In this document: piece after piece, positions 1 to 12,559 of the stretch | How the letters are laid out: each line of letters begins with the position of its first letter | How positions within the stretch are numbered: the stretch's first letter is position 1 | Source: Gongronella butleri | Taxonomy: Eukaryota; Mucoromycota; Mucoromycetes; Mucorales; Cunninghamellaceae | Length of the DNA stretch: 64,000 nucleotides | Assembly (NCBI GenBank): GCA_025201375.1 | Contig: JAIWZP010000005.1 | Coordinates: forward strand, 1,020,512 to 1,084,511 | Direction of reading: 5' to 3' | The notes under the pieces: model-generated | Database searches by the model: none | The model's input: the letters and a program-made list of their open reading frames with translations, nothing else | What the model was told of the DNA's origin: nothing | Program-made: the position numbers and the translations under genes

Positions 1-1898
1 CCCTGGAAAAGGGGATACGTCACGTCGTTGCTTCCGCTTTTCTTTTTAAAGCGAACAATTGCAACGTTACAGCCGTTACGCGTCCCTGGCATGAAGGTTC
101 ATTCTCCCGCAAGGTCGTCTTTTAGCATCAAGTCAAGTAAAAAGTTGCCGATCTTTGCCTTTATAGCATGCATCCGTGAGCAAAAGATCATGGACCAGCC
201 CCTGGTCACACACGCACACGCACACACGCACACACACACACTTGTGTGTGTATCTGTTTTTCATTTTCGCTCGCTTATTCTCTCGCTCGCTCGCTCACCT
301 CTGCCCCTCCCCCCTTTTTTTTTCTGCTGGAACAATTACGAAATCGCTTTTTGCTGATTATCACGGCGGCCGCGCTTGTTGGCTTTCTCCCCTCCCCCCT
401 TTTTTTTGAGGGTGTACAACAGCGATTCGTCATTGTCACACGGAACCGTAATCCCCATTCACGTCGATGTTAAAAAAAAATGGATGTCCCATGCTTAAGG
501 ATACGCAAAATGAATCGGGCACCTATTTTGCTAGGCAAAGAGATGCTCGTGGGGGGAGGGGACCGTCGCGCGCGCGAGACACGCGGGTCGCGCGATGGAA
601 GACATGAAACCTCTGTCTCCCCCCCCCAAAGGGCCCAATTGCTGCGGATTTGTCGCTGCCTTGAATCCATTCTCCTTGAGGTTTCATGAATAAAGAGAGA
701 GAATGGGGAAGCCATTGGCGCTGCTTGTTGCTTGGGGGGAGGTTTTCGAGGGAATTGGCCGGCGTCCAGCCACGACTGGGCTTTGGGGGATGCAGACTGC
801 TGGCGACTCGTTGGTGATTTGTCGATCTTATGCCTAAAAAGGCAAACACTTGGTCCTCGTTGTCATCGACCCTTTTTTTTTTTGAGGTGACACGGGCTGA
901 CTTGCCGGACTCCGTGGTGTTGCATACGTTTCGCGCGCAAGAAAGCCGACGGACAAAAACGGGGGGAGCAGGGGGGAAGGGAAGAGAAACGAGGTGGCTC
1001 ACCACGCTTGCAAAGCGAAAAAAAAAAGTGCAAAAGACTCGTCTCGCCTTTTGTGCGGGAGATGCCATTTTTTTTTCATTCCATGGGCCCATGAAACCAA
1101 GGAACGAGGTCGCATCAGATGACTTACGCACCTCCTTGTCCTTTTGTCAGCCGCCTAGGCGCATCTCCTTGCATTTTGCTTGCATGATACATGGAATTGG
1201 CGCGACAAAAAAAATAGAGAAACGATTGCGCCAAGGGCCATCATCAGCATGCAGCTGGTGGGAACAGATGAAACAAAGGCTATGACAATAATACAGGTAA
1301 ACTTTAAAGGGGGGGCGAAACCTGGGGAGACCCTCCTCCCTCCCCCCTCCCGCTCGCGCTCCGCCTCAAAAAGAAAAAAAAGAGCCTTGGGTGGGTCCCA
1401 AAGCCCACAATGGTGGGTCGTTCCAGTGTTTCAGGTACAATCAGATTCTTTTTTATTAAAATAAAAATAACAATGGGGAGAAAAGAGAAAGAGAAAGGAC
1501 ATGTAAGATGCGCTTAAAGAGAGGTCCAACTTGTCCTTTCTTCATGCACGGCAAAAGAGCTATATACAGAAAAAAAAAAGTGGAAGGTATCATGGAATGG
1601 GGGAAAATAAAAGAAACGAGGGACCTTTTTCATAATCAATACGAAAAGGGGCGAGCTCGGACGTGAAGAAAGGGGGGATTGATACATAAAAAGACAACAA
1701 TTAAGGATGGGGGAGGGCAGAAATGAGAAGAAAAAAAAGGGCAATTGAAAGGGCAGGCCCCTCGACAGCAAAAAAAGATAGATTTAAACTAGGTATGCAT
1801 CGTTGGAATCTTTGGCATAGGTGGGTGGACCATCTATGGAAAAAAGGGGAGAGGGTAAGCGTCATGTTTTGTGATTTTTGTTGGTTTTTTTTTTTTTT
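1..1898. other. Intergenic region, no gene supported
   Basis: No reading frame here shows domain-like or compositionally convincing protein, and the open frames overlap one another on both strands and run through poly(A)/poly(T) tracts. The right end is the 3' flank of the bHLH gene. The stretch holds a CA/TG microsatellite near 207-250, C-rich and T-rich runs around 310-410, and several A runs of 7-10. Confidence 0.6.
207..250. repeat. CA/TG microsatellite
   Basis: An imperfect (CA)n tract interrupted by CG dinucleotides (207-241) is followed at once by a short TG run (243-250). The two parts can fold back on each other. Confidence 0.85.
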
Positions 1899-3106
1899 CT
1901 ATTTTTTACCTTGCCATTGGTATGGGGAGAACAACATGGGATTGATGGTATCAGTGTTTTGCATCATGGAGATATTTTCTGCGGCGTGGGGCGGGGCGTA
2001 CAAGATTGGTTGTTGTTGTTGAGGCATGGGTGGCGAGTACAATGCGTTCATATAGTAGCCATTGGCGGCAGCTGCGGCGTGCGGCGACATCATGAGGTCG
2101 GTGGGGCAAGTGATGGTGGTGCTGGACCAATGTGGCGGCATCATCATGGCGGCATTGTCGTAAAAAGCATGTTGTTCTTGTGGTTGTTGGGGTGTGTGGG
2201 ACATTTTGACGCGCTTGTCGCCCTTGGGATGGGGATGCAAGTTGGCTTGCGCAGCGGCCATCGCAGGCGACGGCGACAACTGGCGCTTTCCAGCATTTGA
2301 AACCGGGGCATGGTGATGATGCGGCTTGCTCGGTGTCTCGGGGGTGAGGGGTGGCGACATTTGAGGGCAATCGACGGTGTCCAAAGACGACGTCACAGAC
2401 GTCTGAGCCGTGGACATGGTGCGTGCCATGGAAGATGCACTGGATTGCGTGGTGCTCGTCGTGTTGGCACTGGACGATGGCGGCGTCAAGGGCGACGACC
2501 GCTTTTGTAACAATTGTTGCTGTTTGAGCATCATCATCTTGGCCGCCTTGGCTTGTTTGCGCAATTGCTCGTTTTGTTTGCGCAGCTGCTTGATTTGCGC
2601 CATGTAGCTGTTTTCACGTTGCATGGTCGTGCTCACTGTTTATCAAAAAGAGGGGAAAACCCAGAAATGAGCTGCATGAGCACGCGGTTTTTTTTGTAAA
2701 AAGTGTGCATTGCTCGTACCATAGTCCAGCGACTTTGACACAATCAGGGTCTTGCTTGGGCGGCGGACGGTCTGGAGTGCGGGCAAAGCGTGTGCCAGCT
2801 CTTGAAACTTGGAATTGAGCGTCTCACGTCGTTGGCGCTCCAGGGCGTTGTGTGCCGATCGGCGGTCCAAATGCGTGTCCTCATCCTCTTGGATGCTTGT
2901 GGGGATTTTGCCACCAACTACACAAAAAAAGGGCATCATTAGTAAAACAAAAAAAAATTGACAAAAATTATAAAAAACGCACTGATGGGGTACGATGTGG
3001 ACTGCGAGCTGCCATTGGGTGAGATGCTAAAGGTGCCAAAGAAGTTTTGGGCAGCGTGTCGAATGGATCGACTGGCTTTTGAGATCTTGAACTTGTCAGA
3101 GGGCAT
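1899..3106 (-). CDS. bHLH (bHLH-leucine zipper-like) transcription factor
   Basis: Three exons (3106-2983, 2917-2720, 2635-1899) join in frame to 352 residues. The introns are GTGCGT...TAG and GTACGA...CAG. Residues about 65-120 form a basic helix-loop-helix: the basic region has the H-N-x-x-E-R-x-R-R signature (HNALERQRRE) expected to read CACGTG-type E-boxes, and helix 2 (PSKTLIVSKSLDYV) is split by the second intron. A basic, K/Q-rich helix follows directly (residues about 115-145) and could continue helix 2 as a zipper. The C-terminal half is low complexity (S/T/P, H and Q tracts), typical of a fungal activation region. It acts in the nucleus as a homo- or heterodimer; its targets cannot be read from sequence. 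The start codon was chosen because the upstream frame is poly(F) and unlike protein. Specific orthology is not claimed. Confidence 0.85.
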
Positions 3107-3321
3107 GGGAGACCGTGTTGTGTGGGGGTGGTGGTGTTGAGATGGGGATGAGAAGCAATTGGAATACAAAAGACGCGTCAAAAGAAAAAAAAAAGAAACG
3201 AGACGAGTTGCTTGGGATGGGCGCCGAGGCAAAAAAAAAAAATAAAGGCAAAAGAAATGAGACAAATGAACGATGGAAAAGAAAAAAAAAAAAAGGAGAA
3301 AGAAAGCAAAAGATGAGCGGG

Positions 3322-3329
3322 TTTATATA
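3322..3329 (-). promoter_or_regulatory. Candidate TATA box of the bHLH gene
   Basis: The minus strand reads TATATAAA about 216 bp upstream of the bHLH start codon. The position is plausible for a fungal promoter with a long 5' leader. It could be chance, because the region is A/T rich. Confidence 0.35.
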
Positions 3330-4515
3330 TTCTATAATGAAAAGCAAGCTGTTTGGGGGGAGCAAGCAGCCACTTACAGCGGAAAACAGGACAGAAGCCG
3401 AGATCGCGTCATGATTGGGCTTGACGAATCTAAAGATTTTTTTGTTTTTTTAGGGGGGAGAGAAAAAAAAAGAGGGAGGTGGATGGCAACCTAAAAAAGG
3501 AGGTGGGGGAGCAGGGAGAAAAAGGCAAACGTGTAAATAGACAACAAAGAGCGCGAGATGCATCAGAGGTGCAAGCGAGATGGGGGGGGAGCACTTTTGC
3601 TTGTTACACACGGAAACAAAGAGAATGGATCTGTGAGTTGTCGTCTTTGGTAACTGTGACTTGATTACCCATTCAAAAAAAAAAAAAAAAAACAAGCATT
3701 CACCAGTAACAACAAGACAAGCAAAATGCATAATGGGGTTGTCCGTGCATGAAAAAAAAAAAAATAAAAAAAAAGAGATCTTTGGCTTTTTGTCAATAAA
3801 GCACGAATGCCTAGATCTGACTGGTTCCGACACCACGCTGATCAGTGTCTTTGGGGGAGGGGGAGCGGCGGGCAATGACTTGCCATGATGATCATTCTCC
3901 CAAAAAAAAAAAAAAAATAAAGGCTCTTTCTTGTCCTGGCCACCCCCCTTTTTTTTCCTCCTCGGTGTGCTTTCTTCTGAATGAAGGGTAAAAAAAGAGA
4001 GATGGAGAGAGCCATTGCGTTGGAAAGGATGGGGAACAGGGGCTTGCTGATCCATCTTTTTTGCTTTTTGTTGAATCCGCGTTGAAAAAGGCGCCGACGC
4101 GTGCGTGCGCGCGTATGGGGCGCGCTGCCACCGCGCGTCTTTTTTTGACTTGTCGCGCGCTGTGCATGGTCGCACCCCCCACATCACCACACACGCCTGC
4201 CATGGCCCTTCAATCAACGTGATACAAAAAAGGTGGTGCCAATACAAGTGGATTTCCATTTTCATGGCGGATGAGCGAAGTGGGGACCCCAAAATGTCAG
4301 CTCGCCAGGGCCAAACAAAATTTGGGAGACACAAAAAAAAAAAAAACTTTATTGCAAAAAGACAAGCGAGCGAACAAATTTATGGCTGGTTTTCAAGCGT
4401 CAAGGTTGCAAATCGCGCGAAGTCGCATTGTCGTCCTACCTTTGCTGACGCGTCCGTCGCGCCAGTCGAAAAAAAAAAGAGAAAGAGGGCCCTTCTTCTC
4501 TTCCGGTTGGACCGG

Positions 4516-4542
4516 CGAGAGAGAGAGAGAAAGAGAGAGAAA
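4516..4542. repeat. GA microsatellite
   Basis: An imperfect (GA)n tract with two A insertions. Confidence 0.85.
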
Positions 4543-5032
4543 ACCCGCTGCGATGGCACCTCCATTAGAAAAGCCCCCTTACTCCTTGTTTTTTCGTGCT
4601 TCTTTTTGCCTGCTGCTGGTTTTTGACTCCCACCCCCTCGGCCCCCTTTTTTTTCCATGTAAATCATGCATGATGATTTCCTTTTGTCTGGGAAAATGGG
4701 TTGCAGACGCGCGAACACCCAAGGGTAGGGTGGCATTTTTGCAAAAACAAAGCGCAAAAAAAAAAAAAAGAAACCAAGATCGAAGATTCCTTGGCATCTG
4801 ACCACCCACGGCGGTTCGCGCGAATAGACACCAATGCGAGTGCAATTGGGGATTTGAAAAAGGACACGCATTAGGAAGGACACCGACAATCCCCCCATTT
4901 TGGCAGGCATGAATCAGTCGCTGGATTTTTTTTTTTTTTTTTTTGTCATGCCCAACTACTGGGTCGAACCCATTGGTGTTCTCTTTTGGCTCACCTGACG
5001 CCCAACTCTGCTTGTTTACATGTCGCAGCGTG

Positions 5033-5057
5033 CACACACACACACACACACACACAC
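5033..5057. repeat. CA microsatellite
   Basis: A (CA)12-type tract, followed by a GA-rich stretch and a 12-base A run. Confidence 0.9.
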
Positions 5058-6117
5058 GGAGTGAGAGAGACTGAATAAAAAAAAAAAAGAGACACACACA
5101 CGCGCATCTTGTCGTGATGCATCTCAAGTTTTTTTTTAAAAAAAAAACGAGGCTCACCTGAGCGTTTGACCTGTTTTCCTCCCCCAGAGCACGTTGTGCT
5201 GCCAGAAAAAAAAAAGAGGGACGACCCCATTGTCAAAAAAGAAATTGGAGAGAATTGAGAATTTTAGAAGCATTGACATGCTGATTTCATGATGCGAATA
5301 GGCTTTTTCGTCGCGCGAACATGAAGCGAGCGAACGCAACCCGCGCGAGATTAGAAACAAACCATCAGGGTGGTTAAAGCGGCGGGGGACGCGTCAAATT
5401 AGGCGCTTGGTATCTCCCCCCCCTCTTCCCTGGCAAAAGAGAAGAAAAAAAAAGGCCCATTTGCCTGATTTGGTGCTGGAAGGCTACGCACCGACTTTTT
5501 TTCAATTGCCTAAGGGGTGGTAGGACCATCCACTCGTCATTTTGTATCATATCGTTTCGGTGTTGGATGCACAAAGAAAGCGAGAAAAGAGAAAAAAAAA
5601 AAAGGGGGGAGCAAACTTATTTTTGCACACTGCATTTTGTACAACCTTGCTGACGTGGATGGTGTGCGGGCTCTTTTTCCAATTGTGAAAGTGATCTGCA
5701 TTGTCGCGCGGGGGTTCTTTTGCAACACCGAGTTTTCATGGTGCGCGCACACAAAACGGCTTGCGCGCGCAAAAAAAAAAAAAAAAAAGATGAACATAAA
5801 GGGACAATTTACGCTCCCCGAGTCTTTTGGGGGTGCGGACAAGGACCCGACGACCGGATGGTCGACAACCATTTCCACCTCAATTCCGAACCTAATAATC
5901 AAGCAATCATATGTTTAAGGCTTTCATCATTTTTATTGTTTCAAACAGCTATTTACAAGGATGATGTGGGGCAGAGCGAGACAAGAAAGAAAAATAAGTG
6001 TCAGAGAATTACGCAGGGATTGCCCCATGGAACAACAAAAAAAAGAGGGGGTGAGTGGAAAGGAGAAAGCGCGCGTGCGCGCGCAAAAAAAAAAAAAAAA
6101 AAAGAAAATGAAACCAT

Positions 6118-9100
6118 TCATTCTTGGTCATCATTGTCGGGCTCTGGCAGGCCGCCAAAGCCGAGATAGTGGCCAAAGACCTCGCGTTCCCAAAAGCGCA
6201 ACATGTATTGATCGACATGGCCGACTTCCACATCGAGATCCATGGCGTCAGCCGTGTCTGCTTGCGACAATGGCAATTGATCGACGACGTCACGTTCCAA
6301 TGGCTCTTGTTGGTCAGTGTCCTGGTGCATTGCGATGTTTTGCGATGAGATCTTGTTGGTGGTGGTGGTGGATGCAAGGGAAGGATGCACTGCAGGCGAT
6401 GCTGCCGCGGATGATCCTGGCGATGATGGAGATGGCGATGGTGACACCACGGCCGCCCTCTTGCTTGTCGTTGCCGAGGGGGTCGTGGGTGTCGCAGCAG
6501 GCGTTGCGTGGCGGCTGCTGACGTTGCTCGTTGCCTCGTTAAACTCATGATCATCCAGAGTAAGCTCCTTGCGCGCCTCAATGGCAGCTTGTGCATCCGT
6601 TTCATCCTCCTCAGCGGCAAGTAGCGCTTGTTCAAAGTCGCGATGGTTCATGCCAGGCTCTTTGGTGCCACTTGGCGGCTGCGCCGGCTGGTCTGCACCA
6701 AGCACCTCGGGCAAATCACGCCACCAATCCGTCTTTTGCAAATAATCGTTTGTAAAATCGCCCTCTTGGATCACCATGTTGTCCAGCATACTACAAAGAC
6801 ATAATAAAAAGAATCAGAGACCAGTCCCCCCCACCAACACCAGCATCATGACATCACAAAAAAAAAAAACTTACAGCTTTTGATTGGCCTTGCGAAAGAT
6901 ATTTTCCTCGATGGTGAATTGGGTGACAAATCGATAGATGTGCACATCCCGCAGCTGACCGATGCGATGCGCTCGATCCTGACATTGTTTATCCTGCCCA
7001 ACCAAATAAAGATGCAAGCGAAAAAAAAAAAAAGAATGAGAACTCTCTCACGCGCACGCGTGTAATTTTTTTTTTTTTTAGATTTTTTTTTTTTTTTTTT
7101 ACCATTGAGGGGTTCCAATCCGAATCGTAAAAGATGACGGTGTCTGCACCGGTCAAATTGATGCCAAGACCGCCACTGCGTGTAGACAAGATGAAGCAAG
7201 TGATGCGAGGATCACTGTTGAAGCGCTCTGTGAGGAATTGACGTCGTTCGACTTTTGTGGCGCCATCGAGGCGCAGATAGCGGTAGCCATGCATGTTGAG
7301 GAATGCTTCCAAAATGTCGAGGACACGTGTCATCTGCGTGAAGATGAGCATGCGGTGACCATTGGCGGCCAAATCGTGCAATAGTACGGCGAGACGCTGC
7401 AGCTTGCCGCAATCGTACTGCAAGAGGCGCTTATCAGGGAAGGCGATGCGGAGACGTGTGTCAATGGGGTGGAAAATGTCCTTGATGTCGTCGCCTGCAG
7501 GATGACAAGGAGGCGCCGCCACTGGGTCCAATGATCGCACGGTCGCGGCAGGTGTGACAAAGGTATACCGCTCAATGAGGTCCAAGTCGCGCGTGACGCG
7601 GTCGGTGTTGCTGAGGATGCATTGGCGGAGCATATCAGGCCGCATCAGGTGCGTTTTGGCGTCGTGGATGCTGGGAAAAAATTGGATGTTGTGCGGGGTT
7701 GCATAGAGGTCTTGGCATGTCGTCAAGAGATCGATTCCGTACAGGGGTTGACGCGTGCATCGTCGCTGGTTGATGCGTGCAACCAATGCCCATCGCTCAC
7801 GCTGCTGTTGTTGTTGCTGAAATGCAGCAAATTTGCCAAATGTCTTGATATCCAAATATTTTCGTCGTGTTGCGCGTGCATGGAGCGCCATTGGCCCCCT
7901 GCTGCTACTACTGCTGCTCGTCTCGGCGCCTTCCATGGCGGCCGCCATCATCAGCGAGCTGGCGTCCAATTGCGCCGTATCGAGCGCAAGTGACCTTGTC
8001 CACGCATTTTCCATCCAGGGACGTACCAAAAGCAGATTCGACGCGTCCAAGTCATCAACACGATCGTCGTAGCTAAAGTGCGAGCGTGTCCATTGATCGA
8101 GGTGGCTTGCCGACTCTAAAATCTCGGGTTTCATGGAAAAGCTCGTGACAATGGGACGCTCCTCGAACAAATCCGGGTGATTGCACACCTTGCGCAGCTG
8201 CATGAGCGTGTTCATGATGCTGAGGAAGTTGCCGCTCGCCAGATTTTCTTTGGTGCGTGTGCGGCCCATGAAATCGTCGTACAAATACCGCTGGCGCTTG
8301 GAAAGACGACAGTAGACAACGTGTTCGTATTTGGCGGGCATCTGTTGTTCCACGTCGGCCTTTAGGCGCCTGAGCAAATAAGGGCGGAGCACCGTGTGCA
8401 ACTTTTGGATGGCCTGGCGCGACTCTTCATGGTGCACATTGTCCTGTTCAAACATGAGGTCGACGGGATTGGCAAACCACTCTTGGAACTCGCTCAAATT
8501 GGCAAAGCCCACGGGCATGGACGACGACACCCCATGCGGCATCAAAAAGTACAACAGCGACCAGAGCTCGACAAGGCTGTTTTGCAACGGTGTGCCCGTC
8601 AGCAAGAGACGATGCTGCGCATTGAAATTCAAAAGCACCTGCCAGCGCTGCGACCTGAAATTCTTGATGTTGTGTGCCTCGTCGAGAATCAGGTATTGCC
8701 AATGCTTGCGTCGAAAGACGGTCTGGTCTTGGAGGACCAATTGATACGATGTGATGCAGACATGGAACGCATTGTCGCGCGACCAGCCCATGCGTTTCTC
8801 CTTGCGCTCCTTTTGGTTGCCGTAATACGTGAGAATCTTGAACCCAGGAAGCCAACGCTTGAATTCCATCTCCCAATTGAGAATCACGCTCGTCGGCACC
8901 ACCACCAGATGCGGGCCCCAGATCCCCTTTTCGCATGCAAGTGACGCAAGTAGAGCAATCGTTTGGATCGTCTTGCCCAGGCCCATCTCGTCGGCCAAAA
9001 TGCCATTGAGCCCGTGGTTGTGGAGACTGACGAGCCAGTCGAGACCCACATGCTGATATTCGCGCAACGTGCCCCTCAATAAGAATGGCACCTTGGTGAT

Positions 9101-12100
9101 CACCTTGGTCGTCGACAGCGTCGTCCCCGTCGGCAATTGCGTCTCGCTGGGCGCTCGGCTGGACGATCGGCTCATGCCCGCACCAGCAACAGGCGACGGG
9201 CTCGCTGCAGCAGACACGACACGTGATTCCACATCGCTTTCTTGTGGCGTTGGCTCGATTTCTTGCTGCTTTTCAGACGCCAATGGCTCTTCCTCCTCAT
9301 CATCCGTCACGGTACGGTCGTCGTCCTCGTCATGCCGCTCTTTACTGGCCAACGAGCCGGTGTAGATATCGGACGGCGTGCGAATTGGACTGATGAGCCG
9401 TGCCATCTTGCGGCGCTTGGCATTGGGCAGCGAATCCTCCTCCTCCTTCTCCTCTTCTTCTTCATCTTCTTCAGCGACAATGGATTTGGCAGGCTAAATG
9501 ACGCAAAAAAAAAAAAAAAAAGAAATAAAATGAGTGAAAAAGGACAAAGAAAATATGAAAACATGTACAGAAATACAACTAAAAAAAGAACTAACCTTGG
9601 CTTCCGAGGAGGCTGTCATGCCAGGGTATCGTGCAAAAAGTACATCCAAGGGCAGATCGGCCATGGCTTGGAGGGAATCTTGGTCGTCATCGGTTTCTTC
9701 AGCATCCGAGATGGCCACATCGTCTTCAGCGGCGGACGAAGCCGCGTCATAATCGCTTGGATCATCAAGCTGGTTATTTTCGTCGGACTCTTGGTTGCTC
9801 AAGAGGTCAGCAAGCGACGCCGAATCGTCTTTTGACGTCGTGGCATCGCCATAACCGTATTTCTGCATGAGCTGTTCGACGGTGAGGGCATTGTCGTCAT
9901 CGGCCGCCTCGTCTGACTCGGCAGCATCGTCAATGACATGGTCATGCTCGTCGCTACCTTCTTCCGAGACATACTCGCCTTGCGCAGCATCGTCATCTGT
10001 TTGGTCGCTAAACAAATCGGCCATGGACGCGTCGTCATCGCCGCCAATAGAAGGTTCGCTATAGCCGTATTTGCGCATGAGCTGCTCGACAGAAAGCGCA
10101 TTATCGTCGTCGCCTGCTTCGTCGCTCACAGCCGCATCGTCGTCAATGATGTGGTCCTGCTCATTGTCGCCATCGTCGTCGGTGGTGAATTGAGCGTCAT
10201 CTTGAGTGGCATCAAGGTCGCTTTCCTGATCAGTGGTGGTGGAATCGGCCGCGTACCAGTCGTGGATCATGGGATTGGAAATGGGATTGGCGGCAGGCGT
10301 GGATGCGGCGCTCGACGTGTCGATTTCCATGGCGGCGGACATGGCCAACTCTGATTTGCGTGCGCCGAGCACCTGTTCCGAATGCTCGAGAATCAATTCC
10401 AGGTGACGACGGCTCTTTTTCGCCTGCTGTTCCTTGACCACTTCCTTATAGCGCGCTTCGCAGATGCGCTCGACGACGCGCCACTTGTGCTGCACCTGCT
10501 GCGCCGTCCATTTCGCAAGACGCGTCATGCGCTTGATCTCGCTGCGCTGCAATCGGTCTTCACGCGTGCGAATCGCCTCCCAGTATTTCTCAATCGCCTT
10601 GGCACATCGACGCGCCGCATTACGCCGGTATTTGCCGTGCTTGCCAAAGTTTTTGGACGCCACGAGGAATTGCGCGACCAACGAGTCATGCACACGCTCG
10701 TCCGACGACCGCCGCACGGGGTCCGTATGCGCGCGTCCATCCGCTATGCCCTTGAGACCAGATGCAAACCGGCCCAAATTCTCAAAATGCTCGATCCGCT
10801 CGCGAATCGCGCGTTCCGAGCTAATATGCTCGCGAATGTGCACCACTGACGCGTCGTCGTCGTCATCGAGTGCCGTGAATGTGTCGAGGTAGGCGCGCAG
10901 TGTCGGGAACTGCCGATGGAATCGGCGTAAACCCGTGCCAGAATTGACGGCCATGGTCGCGACTGGTGGAAGGCGGTGCAGAAGCATCTTGTTGGGCACT
11001 GCAGCCGCAGACGAACCAGCCGCGTCGTCTAAATCGCCAAAAGCAGAAGATGACGCCGCAGCCGCTTGCGTGGCACGCAAAAGATCTAGCTCGGACGAGT
11101 GTTGTAGCATCCGAATCAATGGCAATGGCGCCTGCTTTTGCTGCTGCGGCTGTTGTGCCTGCTCGGCTCGACGGCCCTTGCTGCTGCGCTCGTCTTGAGA
11201 TCGATGCTTGTCTATCAAATACGCATTCGCCATGTCCCAGATATTGTGTTCATTGATGTACTATTAAAAAATATATATATAAAAAACGCGTCAATGACAC
11301 GCTTTCTACCTCGTTCCTTTTTTTGGAAGGGGCAAAAAACTTTACTTTGATGACGCGCTCATCGGTGTTGTAGACGTCTGGACGATAATCCACGAGCGAT
11401 TGGTATACTTCCAAGTGAGCAAGCTGGTGGACGAGGGTATCGCGGTGGTTCTGGATCTTCTGGATCTGTTCCTCGCGGTCGGCAATGAATTGGTTGCGCA
11501 CGGCATCCAATGGCGTCTTTGGCGTCGGGCGTAATTGCTGCACACTCTTTTCGCGCTGCTGGATCAATGACGCCGTGGATGGCGGCATGACCAATTTCTT
11601 GACGCGTGGTGGAGGCACGGCAGGTGCTGCCTGTTGCTGCTTTTGCTGCTGCTGCTTAGATTTGGGCGTTTTAGGCGCTGCTGGCGGCGTGATGTCATCC
11701 ATTTTGCGCTTTCGCGACGCACGCTGCGGCCGCCCTTGCCCATCCTCGGCTTTGATGATATTATGATGCGACACATCGCCGTCAGAGTCGAACAGCGAGT
11801 GGGTCGTGCATTTTTTTAGCTTTTCCTGGAGACGCATGTCGCGTTTTGTCAGTTTTCGGCGCGGCTTGCTGCTCAATTCGGCAGCATTGGTTGTGCCCGC
11901 CGCGCTCGCGTCTTGAGCAACGGCATCGCTTGAACTGCTGCTGCTGCTGGCTGCTTGAGTAGCTGGGGAGCCCGTTGGAGGCACTTGCTGGTCAATATCC
12001 ATCGGATCGGCGCCCGTGTGATCTAGCGTCGCGGCATCTAAACAAAAAAGAACACCCAAAATGAAGCCTTGTCAGTCCTTTTCCCCCCGGCCGCGTCGCC

Positions 12101-12177
12101 TCAGGCCCCTTTTTCACTACAATACAGAGCCTCAAAATGGCAAAGGGCGACTTTTTACCTTGTTCAGTGCTATTCAT
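6118..12177 (-). CDS. SWR1: SWR1/SRCAP-type chromatin remodelling ATPase
   Basis: Catalytic subunit of the SWR1 complex, which swaps H2A-H2B for H2A.Z-H2B in nucleosomes (family knowledge). Six exons (12177-12159, 12037-11346, 11260-9596, 9493-7103, 6993-6875, 6790-6118) keep frame through five GT-AG introns and give 1,852 residues, in the range of fungal Swr1. Visible in order: an HSA domain near residues 440-520 (LAKWTAQQVQHKWR and a following basic helix, the actin/Arp platform); an acidic region with a duplicated VEQLMxKYGY module; SNF2 ATPase lobe 1 from about 930 with Walker A DEMGLGKT and DEAH box LDEAH; the long family-specific insertion; lobe 2 with GLGINL and the DWNPSMD/QDRAHRIGQ motif split by intron 4. 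Exon 6 carries the post-helicase LDNMVIQEGDF segment and a variable acidic tail. The 19-nt first exon (M-N-S-T-E-Q) is supported by frame and splice sites only. The insertion plus HSA separates it from INO80 and Fun30. Confidence 0.95.
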
Positions 12178-12559
12178 AATAGCATCGTCCCAGAGACAGT
12201 GTGTAAAAAGAAAAAAAAAAAATAGTGAAAGGAGGCGTGCCAGCAAAAGAATATTCAAGTGGCGCCTCTTTCAATTCTTTCTGGACGTGTCACCTGACGG
12301 CTACTCCGCTTGCCCAAGGTGTCCAGCCGCGGGTTTGACGCTTGTGTCACTTTTTTGTTAAGCAATCCTCTCCAGTTCGAAACTGCTGGACACGGCGCAT
12401 TCGTAATTGAGATGCTGCGGTCCTCATCAGAGCCCAGTGTGGTATGGGAACCAAAACGTCAATGACAAAGTCTCGAAATTGCGACTTTTTGCATTTTGTG
12501 TGCCATTCTCTCAAGATAATTTTCCTTGCTGACACAGTGCCCCAGTAAAAGCGCAAGGA
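12178..12559. other. SWR1 upstream region
   Basis: The presumed promoter and 5' leader of SWR1 run into unique sequence before the satellite array. No coding sequence or clear TATA box is seen. Confidence 0.5.

Larger units (their letters stand above)
3330..6117. other. Intergenic region with microsatellites and A-runs
   Basis: About 2.8 kb separates the bHLH promoter from the SWR1 stop codon without a convincing gene. The open frames overlap in all phases and encode poly-K or poly-F from homopolymers. It holds about a dozen A or T runs of 10-20, a GA microsatellite (4516-4542), a CA microsatellite (5033-5057) and scattered ACGCGT-like elements (for example around 3173 and 5389). Confidence 0.6.

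Noticed and set aside
3450..4334. 294-codon minus-strand ORF
   Set aside because: Poly-F/poly-K composition from homopolymer runs, with no motif; it looks like chance opening in a low-complexity gap.
4105..5157. Several overlapping ORFs of 170-190 codons on both strands
   Set aside because: They run through A/T homopolymers, give poly-K or poly-F, overlap in every phase and show no splice-linked continuation.
12365..12400. GTTCGAAAC resembling a tRNA B box
   Set aside because: No cloverleaf, A box or acceptor stem could be drawn around it.
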